From Batkoa obscura (lineage: Eukaryota > Entomophthoromycota > Entomophthoromycetes > Entomophthorales > Batkoaceae), in assembly GCA_030770535.1 (NCBI GenBank), contig JASVEC010000021.1:832378-896377 (forward strand): DNA of 64,000 nucleotides, written 5' to 3'. Under the pieces are notes generated by a model that did not search any database, had not been told where the DNA came from, and was given only the letters and a program-made list of their open reading frames with translations. The position numbers and the translations under genes are program-made. Positions 11,550 to 21,021 of the stretch are shown in pieces; position 1 is the first letter of the stretch, and each line of letters begins with the position of its first letter.

Positions 11550-12758
11550 ATGCGCTTTACTAGAGTCTTAATTTCCTACCTATTTACAACAGTAGTCTAT
11601 TCCCAGTTACACGAACCAGAAGAAGACTTCTCCTTAATCACCCTTGAATCTCTTCAAGTCACTTCCAAGTTAACCATTGTCGAGGAAGTCGATATCCATG
11701 TAAATCCATCTGCTACTCCTTCCTCATCTCGTTTTGTTCCTTTCGAATCCCTTTATTCATCTTACATTAGTACAGAAGCCTATGAGACTTACGAAACTTC
11801 TAATACAATATCTACCTCTTTAGAGTTAGATGTTGAAGTTGAATCTAGTATAAGGTATTCAGTGGTATTGAATCAAACTATTTTTGAAGACATAACTTAT
11901 GGTCCTCAAGCTGAAGAATATTTTTTGAATTCTCATTTCAATAAAAAAAGTAACAAACTATTTCAAAGTAATATAGTGATCAGCAGTGAGCTAGAGTCCA
12001 AACGTATTGCTAGATATGCTGGAGCTGCGTATTGTAGCGATGGCAATTTAAAACAATGGATATGTCACCATTGTCAGGTGCTTGGTAGCGCAGTCACTAT
12101 AATTGATATATTCTATCATAAGGATACCAAAGGGCGTGGCTTTATAGCAATTGATAATCACAAAAGCCAAATTATTTTGTCGTTTCGAGGAAGTAGTAAC
12201 TTAAAGAATTGGATTACTAATTTAAATTTCCGTCAAACACATTATAAGGTAAAGGATGGGGATCCTAAAATGAAAGTCCACACTGGGTTTAAAAATGCGA
12301 TCGATGCTTTATTTCCTTTATTTTCACCCAGAATTGAAAAATTACTTATTAGATACCCAGATCATGCTTTGATCGTTACTGGTCATTCTTTAGGTGGTGC
12401 CTTAGCCAACCTAGCTACGATTGAATTACAGCAACATTTAAATTTGCCATGGGGAAGGATTCAACTATTTACTTATGGTTCCCCAAGAGTCGGAAATAAG
12501 GCTTTTGCTTTATGGTTAAATAGCAAATACCTTAGCTCCACAAGGGTTGTTTTTAATAGAGATATTGTCCCCCACTTACCACCAAAAATTTTAGAATATG
12601 TTCATTACCAGAGAGAGCTACATATTTATAAGAATCGAGCTTATGTGTGTTCCGATGAAGCATTGGAAGATGAAAAATGCTCTTTAGCCAGAGCCCCTAT
12701 TCTTTCCATTAACGATCACTTAACTTATTGGGATGTACGATTAGGTGGTATTTGTTAA
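11550..12758 (+). CDS. Secreted class 3 (fungal-type) triacylglycerol lipase
   Basis: Intronless 402-residue alpha/beta-hydrolase. An N-terminal signal peptide (MRFTRVLISYLFTTVVYSQ) is followed by a ~130-residue Ser/Thr/Glu-rich pro-like region, then the lipase domain with RYAGAAYCSDGNLKQWICHH (the 'AAYC...W.C..C' start typical of Rhizomucor/Thermomyces lipases), SFRGSSNLKNWITNLNF around the lid/oxyanion hole, and the nucleophile elbow VTGHSLGGALA. The likely triad is Ser280, Asp338 (NRDIVPHLPP) and His390 (NDHLTYWDV). Cysteines at both ends of the domain, including the last residue, suggest disulphides. It would act outside the cell on lipids. No linked partner gene is evident. Confidence 0.93.
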   Translation: MRFTRVLISYLFTTVVYSQLHEPEEDFSLITLESLQVTSKLTIVEEVDIHVNPSATPSSSRFVPFESLYSSYISTEAYETYETSNTISTSLELDVEVESSIRYSVVLNQTIFEDITYGPQAEEYFLNSHFNKKSNKLFQSNIVISSELESKRIARYAGAAYCSDGNLKQWICHHCQVLGSAVTIIDIFYHKDTKGRGFIAIDNHKSQIILSFRGSSNLKNWITNLNFRQTHYKVKDGDPKMKVHTGFKNAIDALFPLFSPRIEKLLIRYPDHALIVTGHSLGGALANLATIELQQHLNLPWGRIQLFTYGSPRVGNKAFALWLNSKYLSSTRVVFNRDIVPHLPPKILEYVHYQRELHIYKNRAYVCSDEALEDEKCSLARAPILSINDHLTYWDVRLGGIC

Positions 12759-13560
12759 GTTTTGTATATATTACCTATTATGCTACTGTACTGATTTTAA
12801 TTATATTATTTTACTTTTTTCAATAAATTCTTTAAACTTATTTTTATTTTCAAAATCCTTAAATTTTATGAATTAATCTTCCAAGATTCAAATTTTATTA
12901 AACCTGCAATAGTTTTAGCATATTATGCGCTGTCATTTTTTGATTTCATTTAGATTTGGCATCATTTGATTCAACCAAAGTAACGATTAGAAAGGGGAAT
13001 AATTTAATCTCGATTGTATTAAAATGAGGCAATAAAACTATATTAAAATTCAATGACATGAAAAGAGATATGAATTTTTTAAATATTAAGGATGTTTTTT
13101 TTGATTTCATTATTTTTCCATTTTTAAGCGTTATTCGAATGGAAAAATTGTTAGCAAAATTCTTAAGCACAAAAAAACACCCCCATTTGTAATTAGGTTT
13201 AGACCAATTCGTGATTTCAAGACCAGCAATTAATAAAATAGCTTTTATTCTTGTATTATAACTGTAACTTTTCAAAAAAATCTGTAGTGCGTAATTTGGA
13301 TAACTTTTTTTGATATAACAATATTTTAAAATATCATTCTAAATGTATGAATTAATTTACGATGCTAAGTTTTTTGAAATGCTAATCATACTGCGGAGCC
13401 ATTGACCCCTTAACAAAAACATAGTATGTAACAATATTTCTATATTTTATATATTTGTTTTTTAAGACGTAACAGTTTTATTATAAAAAAGCTATAATTT
13501 TATATTTATTATCATAAAACTATCTTGATTCTTTTGACTCTAATTTAAAATCTATAATAT
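12759..13560. other. Intergenic region between lipase and transposon copy A, with one hairpin element
   Basis: 800 bp of A/T-rich DNA holding the lipase 3' end and one palindromic element at 13090-13184. The 109-codon frame on the minus strand here (to 13275) runs through that element and is not a convincing gene. Confidence 0.45.
13090..13184 (-). mobile_element. ~98-bp palindromic hairpin MITE, copy 1
   Basis: Starts GGATG and ends CACCCCC, with the GATTTCATTATTTTTCCA and GTTAGCAAAATTCTTAAG blocks seen in all copies. Its first two bases are lost relative to other copies, so no clean target duplication is visible. Reverse orientation (the GGGGATGTATTTTTG end is at the right). Confidence 0.8.
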
Positions 13561-13865
13561 GGGGTTGTCTGAATTAGTTTCATTATTTTATCCAATTTTT
13601 AAAAAAATTTGTACTTTAAAAACTTTGCTTAAAATTCTAAAATCAAATTTTTTATCAAAACAAAAGTACCCAGACACAGTTCTAAATCATTCTATTATAG
13701 TTTATACTATAAGTTAGCTGGATTTCTAATAGATCTTAAATACATGTTCTTATAAAACTTTATTGGGAAATATTTATTATTGACTGCTTTATAACCAACA
13801 TTGTAGATTTGTTACCGAATAAATAAACTATTTTAATGTTATAATTACATTATTAATATATTGCC

Positions 13866-13996
13866 AAGTTAATAAATAGTTGTATGGGAGGGAGTGGTTA
13901 GCCCCAAAACTATAATTAACCATCCCTAGATAGTACAAGTAATAATAGTTTTTACATATTATTACAGTTACTTGTTCTTTAAGTATTTATTAACTT
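13866..13996. repeat. Internal inverted repeat able to form a three-way junction (copy A)
   Basis: The outer arms AAGTTAATAAATAGT (13866) and AGTATTTATTAACTT (to 13996) pair. Between them sit two further hairpins: AGGGAGTGGTTA with TAACCATCCCT, and ACAAGTAATAATAG with a downstream ATTACAGTTACTTGT. The same arrangement is kept in copy B (60321-60451), and the outer stem is kept in copy C (63581-63713). Confidence 0.75.
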
Positions 13997-14009
13997 AACT
14001 ATCAATAAC

Positions 14010-15810
14010 TTAAGTAATCTTAACATTTAATAATCTATTTCTATCATTTAAAAAAATACCTAATTGCTTAGTAAATATCGAAAATTTTAAATTCTTTGTT
14101 ATTTTCATAAGGTAAGCTGGGATTAATCTTTTAATTTTTCTATTTTCTATAGACTCTATAATTCCAATTAGAATTACTCAATTCTTTTTGATATATCAGA
14201 TACTGGATAACAATGTAGTTTATTGTTATGTTTAATAAAGTGTAAATACTTCTTAATGCCTTGCATCTCTATTATTCTTTTTGTATTTTTGTTTCTTTCA
14301 TACTTTTTAAAAATTATATCTGTTTTCTCATTATTTACAGTCGAGTTATTAATTTTATTATGCTCGCAAATAAAAGCCTCAAATCTTGAAATTAATTATT
14401 AATGTCTTCTATTTTACCTAATGCTTCAAACTACTTTTGCATTTTGAAAGGTTTCCAAAATGTCCATCAACTATACTTTTTCATGATGTTCAGGAGAAAA
14501 ATTAAGATCAATATTTAAACTACTATTTATTTTATGAATTTCCTTAAATATATAATGTGGGAACCTTTGTGATCTAAAATGATTTCCTGTATCTACCCAT
14601 GTATTAGTTTTTGTAAACTTTTTAAATAAAAGCTCTGTAGAGATTAAATCGATTAAACAATCTCCTCATATGGGAATGTTTTTTTGATTTCATTACTTTT
14701 TCCATTTTTTTAGCACTACCTGAGTGGAAAGATTGTTAGTGAAATTCTTAAACAAAAAAATACATCCCCATATGCTGAATCATGATTTAATATTTCAGAT
14801 AAATAATCAAAGTAAACTTTGACTATTGTTTTATCATCTTTTAAATATAAAACACCAAAGCCTAATACTGATATAGCTTGTTTGTTGTAACTATCTAAAT
14901 TCATTGAATCTGGTCTTATTCCTATTTCCATATTTTGTTTAAAATCTAAAACTATTATACAACTTTTATTATTTAATTTTCTGATAGTTTCATTAAATGT
15001 GTTTTTTTGAGTATCAACACAGAATTTATGTAATCTGTATAATTTTTCTTCTTCATTGAGAGTTTCTTCTATCTCTGCTTTGTTTTTTGCTGTATTTATT
15101 TTGTTTTCAAATAACTTTTTTCTAACTGTATACTGGGTACATATATTACATAGATCCGTTTTTCTTGCTGGATTTTTGAAATTACTTGGTATATGTTTAA
15201 AAAATGTTGACCTAGCTACTACTTTGTCTTTTAAATCATTCAAATACTTACTGTATATCATTCTTCTACTTTTATTTAATATATATATATTATCTGATGA
15301 ATATTTACTGTCATTACTTTTTTATTAAATCTTGATGAAATAGTTGAATCATTTAGTAAATATCGTATAATAGCTTCAATTCGCTTATCTTTAATTTTTT
15401 TTATATTTTTAATAATAGATTGTAATGTTGATATTTTATTATTGTTACTTATTTTTGAATAATCATATTGATTTTTATTTATATTAAACCCAAAGCTTTT
15501 ACATTCATCAAAAGAATATACTGAAGCCATAGTTGATAATAATCCTACTTGTTGATTTTTATTTCCTGTTTCCCTTAAAGCACTAATTTTATACATTGCT
15601 TGATTAAGTTTGTTATCATCGATAATAAACTTCGATAATATATCTTTGCTCTGTTTTATTTTATTATAAAATTTCGTAAACCCTGGGTTGTTATAAGTAG
15701 CTCTTAAAATCGATGTAAATCAATTAAAATGTTTATATTGTGTACTTCCTCCCTATTGTATTAAAATTTTTAAAAATCCCATTTTGAAATTTAGTTATGA
15801 AAGCTTGCAT
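14010..15810 (-). pseudogene. Broken transposase of copy A
   Basis: Read on the minus strand from an ATG at 15810, the region follows the copy B transposase. It includes the readable pieces MYKISALRETGNKNQQVGLL (15276-15596 frame) and MIYSKYLNDLKDKVVARST (from 15261) through IIVLDFKQNMEIGIRPDS and FDYLSEILNHDSAYG. A one-base difference from copy B near 15315 shifts the frame after SSRFNKK, and a hairpin element at 14672-14769 splits the region just after HDSAYG, adding a foreign tail. Further stops follow downstream (before 14400). The gene cannot make a full protein. Confidence 0.8.
14672..14769 (-). mobile_element. ~98-bp hairpin MITE, copy 2, inside the transposase of copy A
   Basis: Flanked by ATAT on both sides. 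Copy B at ~61127-61136 has the unoccupied site (tgcATATgctg), which shows directly that ATAT was duplicated on insertion. Confidence 0.92.
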
Positions 15811-15832
15811 TTTGCTTCTGTTTTAACAAAAA

Positions 15833-16300
15833 ATTGCGAAATCTGGTACTCAGTGACTTGGAGTCGAAAACAGAGATTGCTTAGTTGGCTATGCTGTAAG
15901 TCGAAAGGTCTTGGTTTATGTAACTAAGATAGACTTGAATTATGAAGAATACCACGTAACAGACTATGGACTATGTAAGGCAAATATAATAGACAATACT
16001 ACTGTAAAACCTAGATAAAATAATATTAAGAAAATTTAGCGGCTTTATTAAATGTACGATATCAGGAAATAATTCAGTTAAAAGTTTCAAGCTACTATGT
16101 TGAAGGATCTCTTTTATACTACAACAAGTATAAATAGCAAAACGGGGAGGTAATGGCCTTCAGAATCACATGACAAATTCTCATATCAAATCAAAACAAG
16201 ACCATGAGATTAATTGTCTCTGAAGTCGAAAGCACAACAACTTAAGTAATTGTTATCCCATAATCAATAATGAAGCTAAAAAAGTAATATTCCACAAAAT
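15833..16300. repeat. ~0.47-kb dispersed repeat segment inside copy A
   Basis: Copy B lacks this stretch: the flanks (AACAAAAAA before, ATAAAGTCAAATAACTG after) are adjacent there. A related sequence lies inverted at ~62766-63490 (for example the sequence around GGCTTTATTAAATGTACGAT near 16041 reappears reversed near 63240), and part of it resembles the foldback at 62494-62641. It may be a non-autonomous element of its own or a piece of the original transposon deleted from B. Confidence 0.55.
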
Positions 16301-16350
16301 AAAGTCAAATAACTGTATTTATGTAACTATATATTATGTATCTATTAAAT

Positions 16351-16447
16351 GGGGATGTATTTTTATGTTTAAGAATTTGCTAACAATCTTTCCATCCAAA
16401 TAACGCTTAAAAGATGGAAAAGTAATGAAATCAAGAAAAACATCCCC
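16351..16447 (+). mobile_element. ~98-bp hairpin MITE, copy 3
   Basis: GGGGATGTATTTTTATG...AAACATCCCC with AAAT at 16347-16350 and again at 16448-16451. Copy B has a single AAAT at the equivalent place (gttAAATatc, ~62230). Confidence 0.93.
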
Positions 16448-16477
16448 AAATATTTAATAGAAATAACATAAACATAT

Positions 16478-16576
16478 GGGAGTGTTTTTTTTGGCTTCAT
16501 TACTTTTTCTATCTTTTAAGCGCTATTTGAGTGGAAAAATTATTAGTGAAATTCTTAAATACAAAAATACATCCCC
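16478..16576 (-). mobile_element. ~98-bp hairpin MITE, copy 4
   Basis: GGGAGTGTTTTTTTTGGC...TACATCCCC flanked by ATAT on both sides, 30 bp from copy 3. Copy B is unoccupied at this point (aacataaaATATatagttag, ~62255). Confidence 0.93.
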
Positions 16577-17334
16577 ATATAGTTAGAAAAATTAGCTATT
16601 TAAAAAAAGGAAACAATTAAAATAAGCTCTTAACAATATTTAATTTTAAGCTCTTTAGATTTAGCCGTCACATTAAATGCACAAATTTAAAAACTTAAAA
16701 TTTAGATTAATCTCTAAATAAATTCTGAAACCAATTTGGGCAGCCCCGTATCATCTTTTAAGTATAATATTTCTTAGTATGGCAAACTCGTTCTTTGTTT
16801 TTTATGCTTTTTACTTTTTGTCTATTATTATTTTCACTGATGAGGATGTTATTAGAAGGACTTAACCTCGGTAGAAAGTAAAGCTATGTTTACTTCCATA
16901 AACTTGATATCATTTGTTTCTAAAATTGATCAACAATTCTTTTGTAATTCCAGCTAATGGAAATTTTGATTGGAGATGAGATTATATGGTTTCTACTACT
17001 GTGTTCATCCTTTGCATCACACTATTTCCTGGAATGATCCCCTATCTATAACGTAAAGCTAAAAAGCAAACTATCACATTTATTAGTATTAAATAATCAG
17101 ATCTTAGCAGAAGGTTGAAAAATATTTATTAAGAGTTAGATTTGATTGAATTTATATAACTACAAGTGTGCTGGAATTTATGTAATTTTTGAAGTTGAAA
17201 TAAATACTTAAATGAATATTAAAACGTCAAAAGTCCTATATAGATATCAAATAATATAAAAAATATTTCATACATTTATTTTACTATAAAACAATGAAAC
17301 ATGTTAAAAACATTAATATTCTAATCAAGAATAT

Positions 17335-17435
17335 GGGAGTATTTTTTTTTTGGTTTCATTACTTTTTCCATTTTTTAAATACTATTTGAGCAGAAAATTT
17401 GTTAGTAAAATCCTTAAACACAAAAATACATCTCC
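17335..17435 (-). mobile_element. ~98-bp hairpin MITE, copy 5
   Basis: GGGAGTATTTTTTTTTTGG...ATACATCTCC, flanked by ATAT on both sides. Confidence 0.9.
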
Positions 17436-17491
17436 ATATACTAAAATTTGTTTTCATAATTAATTCTCAGCTAAAAAACCGTTAAATTTTA

Positions 17492-17527
17492 AATTTTATA
17501 CCAATTTTATACCAATTTTATACCAAC
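17492..17527. repeat. Short tandem repeat, unit ATTTTATACCA, three copies
   Basis: Three consecutive copies of an 11-bp unit (AATTTTATACC). Small microsatellite-type repeat with no evident function. Confidence 0.8.
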
Positions 17528-17930
17528 TCATGTTAACTCAAAATTATAATGTAATGATTTTTTATATACAAAATCTTTTTAGATATAGTAAGATTGATTT
17601 ACTCAAATATATTTATTAACAGTAAGATTAATATTATCCATGCAACTATAATAATTTTTATTAATAGAATAAGCTGTATCAGCATTAAATACAAAACAAT
17701 AGTACAAACACAGTTTTTCATTAAATACTTTGCAGTTTTTTTATAGAAAGTATTCTGATTATGGGTTCAACTTCAGGTGTTGATAATTTTGGCATTTGGA
17801 TATAGATCTATTACTCTTTTCTATATGAATCTACCCTTTTCCCCAGCAAATTATCCATGCCTACTTTTGAGCCTGTTGGATTTTTAATATTGAGCCAATA
17901 AATATTTTCCAAAGCTTTATATGAGGATAT

Positions 17931-18027
17931 GGGGATGTATCTTTTGTTTAAGAATTTACTAACAATCTTTCCATTTAAATAACGCTTAAAAGATGGAAAA
18001 AGTAATGAAATCAAGAAAAACATCCCC
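17931..18027 (+). mobile_element. ~98-bp hairpin MITE, copy 6, with a degraded partner just downstream
   Basis: GGGGATGTATCTTTTG...AAAACATCCCC with ATAT flanks. Directly after it (~18033-18110) a second, degraded element is recognisable from TTTAAGAATTTACCAATAATT, CACTCAAATAG and AAAAAAACACCATC. Confidence 0.9.
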
Positions 18028-18551
18028 ATATATTTCTTTTAAGAATTTACCAATAATTCCCTCACTCAAATAGTGAAAAAACAAAAAAGTGGCAAAACAA
18101 AAAAACACCATCATACCAATCCCTGAACACCTGTAGTTGCTAGGCTATCGTCATTATCAACCCCATTTAGTATTTCAAGTGGATTAGAGAATGGTTGAAG
18201 CAACCCAATTATAACAACCTTAATTATCATTGAAGCTATTTTGCATATTAGGCTGATTGTTTGGAAACCTAAATACTATAAAACTCCATTGGTCACACTA
18301 TTAATGCCTAAAACCAAAAGGGCATTAGGTGCAACTTAAGTAACCTGCTTGATTTGATTAAATCCCAAGCTAAACTGAGAACGCCTTGCGTATATTTTAT
18401 AATCTTACGTAAACTCAATCTAACTTATACTCTATCACTATTTAAGGTCTATCAAATAAAACACTTAATATCAGTATTGATTATAAGAGCTTTAATTTAA
18501 AAATCTCATACTTATAAAAAATTATTTATCACAGATATAGCATTAGATTGT

Positions 18552-18785
18552 GTGGGTTTAGGAATAACCATATCAGCAAGGTTCACTGATTCAAGTGGTT
18601 TATCAACTCATGCCACTAAAGCACTTTCTGAAATTGAAAAATCTGTAGTAGATATGGGTATAAATATACATTATCAAATACCAACAGATCAAAAATATAC
18701 CGCAATTACAGTTGGTGCTATTGAAGTAATACAAGAAATTATTAGGGCTATTGAAAAGGCAATCGTTGACACAGCTTGGATCTAA
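18552..18785 (+). other. Coding-like open frame, 77 codons, unrecognised
   Basis: An open frame with balanced amino-acid use (FTDSSGLSTHATKALSEIEK, then VVDMGINIHYQIPTDQKY and an amphipathic helix IQEIIRAIEKAIVDT) that ends 2 bp before the target duplication of a hairpin element. The frame extends upstream without a clear ATG (the apparent start is a GTG), so this is probably a 3' exon or gene fragment. I cannot name the family. Confidence 0.3.
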
Positions 18786-18787
18786 AT

Positions 18788-18885
18788 GGGGATGTATTTT
18801 TGTATTTAAGAATTTCCTAATAATTTTTCCACTCAAATAGCGCTTAAAAGATGCAAAAAGTAATGAAGCCAAAAAACACACACCC
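18788..18885 (+). mobile_element. ~98-bp hairpin MITE, copy 7
   Basis: GGGGATGTATTTTTGTA...AACACACACCC with AAAT at 18784-18787 and 18886-18889: an asymmetric duplication that fixes the target length at 4 bp. Confidence 0.92.
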
Positions 18886-19653
18886 AAATATTGCCCAGAT
18901 TGATTAATTAGAGAGTTTAAAAAGAAATAGTTATGGAAGGAACAACAGATTAAATGAAGTATATTCTTTCATTGTCAGAAAATCAACTTAAGTGAGTCAT
19001 TTCAGCTTATAGAAATATACAAAGGAATTTTCACTCTGTCTTGTATTTTAGTAAAGTTTGCTTTGATAATTAATACTTTTATAGTTAATCCAATTAATGC
19101 CCATACTACTCAAAAAACCGATGGGGAAATTAGTAAAGAACATGAGGATTAACTTTACTAAAACATATTATCTCAGCATTGTAATATTTTATACTCTAGC
19201 TTTATCAAAATCACATTATTACATCTTTACTTAAGAATATTACTTATAAAAGTTTTAAAGGAATGTTCTTTTCGAGTTTAAAAGGAGAATACTCTTCCTT
19301 TAAGTTATTTTTTATTTTCCGAGCTTACAGTTTGATAAGTTGATGGTAAAATCATGTAAAAACAACCATATCAGGCGTTTTAGTCTCCAAAAGTTGAATC
19401 TATCAAGAGGTTATATATAAATTGAAATAATTGAACTTGTGCATGATTTGAGAGAATGTTTTATCCAAAAAGACATTTACAAATGAGCTTAATCATATAT
19501 TTACTGTTCGGGATTGGACCTTTGTATTATTATTTATGAAGTTCTACATAGAACATTCAAATATCCAATGAGCTATACTAATTTTTTAAATTAAAATGTT
19601 CTTTTATTACAAATGACATAAATATCAAAAAATAAAGTACAAATCACATCAAA

Positions 19654-21021
19654 ATGTTTTCAAATCTTTTAGAGTTAGTGTTCCTATATTTGCTATTTTT
19701 GAAGAGTCCAAACTGTTCAAATGTACCAGGAATATCTGGAGCTAATGGAGATGTTATTAATGATGTGATGTATGTAGTTGGTGGTCTTGATTTATTAGAT
19801 TTTACAGAAGATGAAGATATTAACGAAAGTAACTCGAATAGCAAAGTTTACTATATAGACCTTAGAAAAGGGATGGACCTCAACAATGACCAAGAAAAAG
19901 ATTGGGAATTCGATTTGCTTATAGATCAACCTTTAAATCGATTGCTCTACCATAATGTTATTAAAAAGGACAATAACTCGGAAGACCTTTTAATTATAGG
20001 AGGAATGCTCACGCCGCTCGAGGAGAGTGTAAAGGTATTTAACACCAGAACAAAAACATGGAAAATCGATCCTGTAGGAAGCCAGTTTATTAAGAATTTA
20101 AACTTCACTAAATCAGGTGACTCTCATTTAAGTTATGGACCTTTTGCGTCAACCTTAACTCGAAACGATTTAAATCCAGATGAGCTAATTTTATTTGGTG
20201 GCGGATATACTAGTGAAAAAATGAAAGAAGAAGCGGGGGAAGGTGCTTATCATGGTTTAGTCATTTACAATACTAAATATGATAAATGGAGAACTGTTGG
20301 GGAGAACAGTCAATATTCAATCGGTACTCATAATTCAGTTATACATAATGGAAACTTAATGTTATTCGGAGGTGTTGATACTCCCTCAAATGAATTTATT
20401 GGATTTGATACTATTGTAAGTTTTAATATCAAAGATGAAAAATGGCATAATCAAACTACATCAGGCGAGTTTCCGAGTATACGTTCTATTTTTGGCCTAA
20501 AAAAAGTTAATAATCTCGTTTATATATTAGGTGGTACTGATGATCAAAATGTTGAAAGATTTACAGATAGTTCATTATATGTTCTAAATTTAGATGGTCT
20601 TACTTGGGAAAAGTATTATATACCTGGATTGGTCAGTACTATATTAGGTTACTTAGAGCACTATAATGGCTATCTTTTATATGGCTTTGGCTTACGTCTG
20701 GAACTTTATTCGAAAATGCAGATAATTAGCTTAAATAATTATACTTTAGTAAATCGATTGCCTTCAGCGAAAGAGATGGAAGAATCAAAACCTAAAAGTC
20801 AAGTATCTACTATTGTTAGCGGCTCAATTGGTGGACTCGTAGGGGTTATACTATTAATCGCTCTAACTTATTTTTTGTATAAGAAGCTCAAACAATATCG
20901 TATTGTAAAAAAAGTGCCTTTGACTATCCCTGAGCCAACACATAGCAACACGGTGTTTATTATTAAAGATCCAAATTTTATGCTCGATGATGATGAACCT
21001 GAATTCGACCAAACGCTATAA
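19654..21021 (+). CDS. Single-pass membrane protein with kelch/galactose-oxidase-like propeller ectodomain (paralogue 1)
   Basis: Intronless, 455 residues. N-terminal signal peptide (MFSNLLELVFLYLLFLKSPN), then an extracellular kelch propeller with repeats recognisable by GG plus aromatic/Trp patterns: VMYVVGGLDLL, EDLLIIGGMLTP...TKTWKI, DELILFGGGYTS...YDKWRTV, GNLMLFGGVDTP...DEKWHNQ, LVYILGGTDDQN...LTWEKYY. A Gly-rich transmembrane helix follows (~residues 386-410, SGSIGGLVGVILLIALTYFLY), then a ~45-residue cytoplasmic tail: KKLKQYRIVKKVPLTIPEPT and an acidic end DDDEPEFDQTL. N-glycosylation sequons are frequent. The next gene is a paralogue in the same orientation. Ligand and role are unknown; a cell-surface receptor or adhesin is a plausible inference. 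Confidence 0.88.
   Translation: MFSNLLELVFLYLLFLKSPNCSNVPGISGANGDVINDVMYVVGGLDLLDFTEDEDINESNSNSKVYYIDLRKGMDLNNDQEKDWEFDLLIDQPLNRLLYHNVIKKDNNSEDLLIIGGMLTPLEESVKVFNTRTKTWKIDPVGSQFIKNLNFTKSGDSHLSYGPFASTLTRNDLNPDELILFGGGYTSEKMKEEAGEGAYHGLVIYNTKYDKWRTVGENSQYSIGTHNSVIHNGNLMLFGGVDTPSNEFIGFDTIVSFNIKDEKWHNQTTSGEFPSIRSIFGLKKVNNLVYILGGTDDQNVERFTDSSLYVLNLDGLTWEKYYIPGLVSTILGYLEHYNGYLLYGFGLRLELYSKMQIISLNNYTLVNRLPSAKEMEESKPKSQVSTIVSGSIGGLVGVILLIALTYFLYKKLKQYRIVKKVPLTIPEPTHSNTVFIIKDPNFMLDDDEPEFDQTL

Larger units (their letters stand above)
13561..16747 (-). mobile_element. Sola-like DNA transposon copy A, decayed, with nested insertions
   Basis: Left end GGGGTTGTCTGAATTAGTTT and right end ...GAAACCAATTTGGGCAGCCCC form ~22-bp imperfect terminal inverted repeats, shared with copy B. 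Flanks are ATAT on the left and GTAT on the right, an imperfect 4-bp duplication. Inside are, left to right, a conserved inverted-repeat structure (13866-13996), the minus-strand transposase region (14010-15810), a ~0.47-kb segment absent from copy B (15833-16300) and a non-coding right arm. Three ~98-bp hairpin elements are inserted (14672, 16351, 16478). Removing these insertions leaves about 2.4 kb, the length of copy B. Family name Sola is my inference from the 4-bp duplication and transposase motifs. Confidence 0.8.
16748..19653. other. Repeat-rich intergenic region with gene remnants
   Basis: 2.9 kb between transposon copy A and the first kelch gene. It holds hairpin elements at 17335, 17931 and 18788, a truncated one at ~18033-18110, and a short tandem repeat at 17492-17527. 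Short coding-like stretches lie between them (minus strand ~17811-17930 with ALENIYWLNIKNPTGSK; minus strand ~18120-18210 with LQPFSNPLEILNGVDNDDS; plus strand 18552-18785). They look like fragments of one or more lost genes; I do not recognise the family. Confidence 0.45.

Noticed and set aside
12946-13275. 109-codon minus-strand frame
   Set aside because: It runs through a hairpin element and has no recognisable protein motif; the weak likeness of its start to the transposase (SYN...) is too short to use.
14672-14769. TA target duplication (Tc1/mariner) for the hairpin family
   Set aside because: ATAT sites are ambiguous, but AAAT and ATAA duplications in other copies require 4 bp.
17811-18887. 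Minus-strand frames of 72 and 94 codons beginning MGMFF/MGVCF
   Set aside because: Their first ~33 codons are the hairpin element itself; treated as element-derived frames and not as genes.
19501-19530. Possible tRNA box B (TTCGGGATTGGACC)
   Set aside because: No matching box A, acceptor stem or anticodon arm around it.
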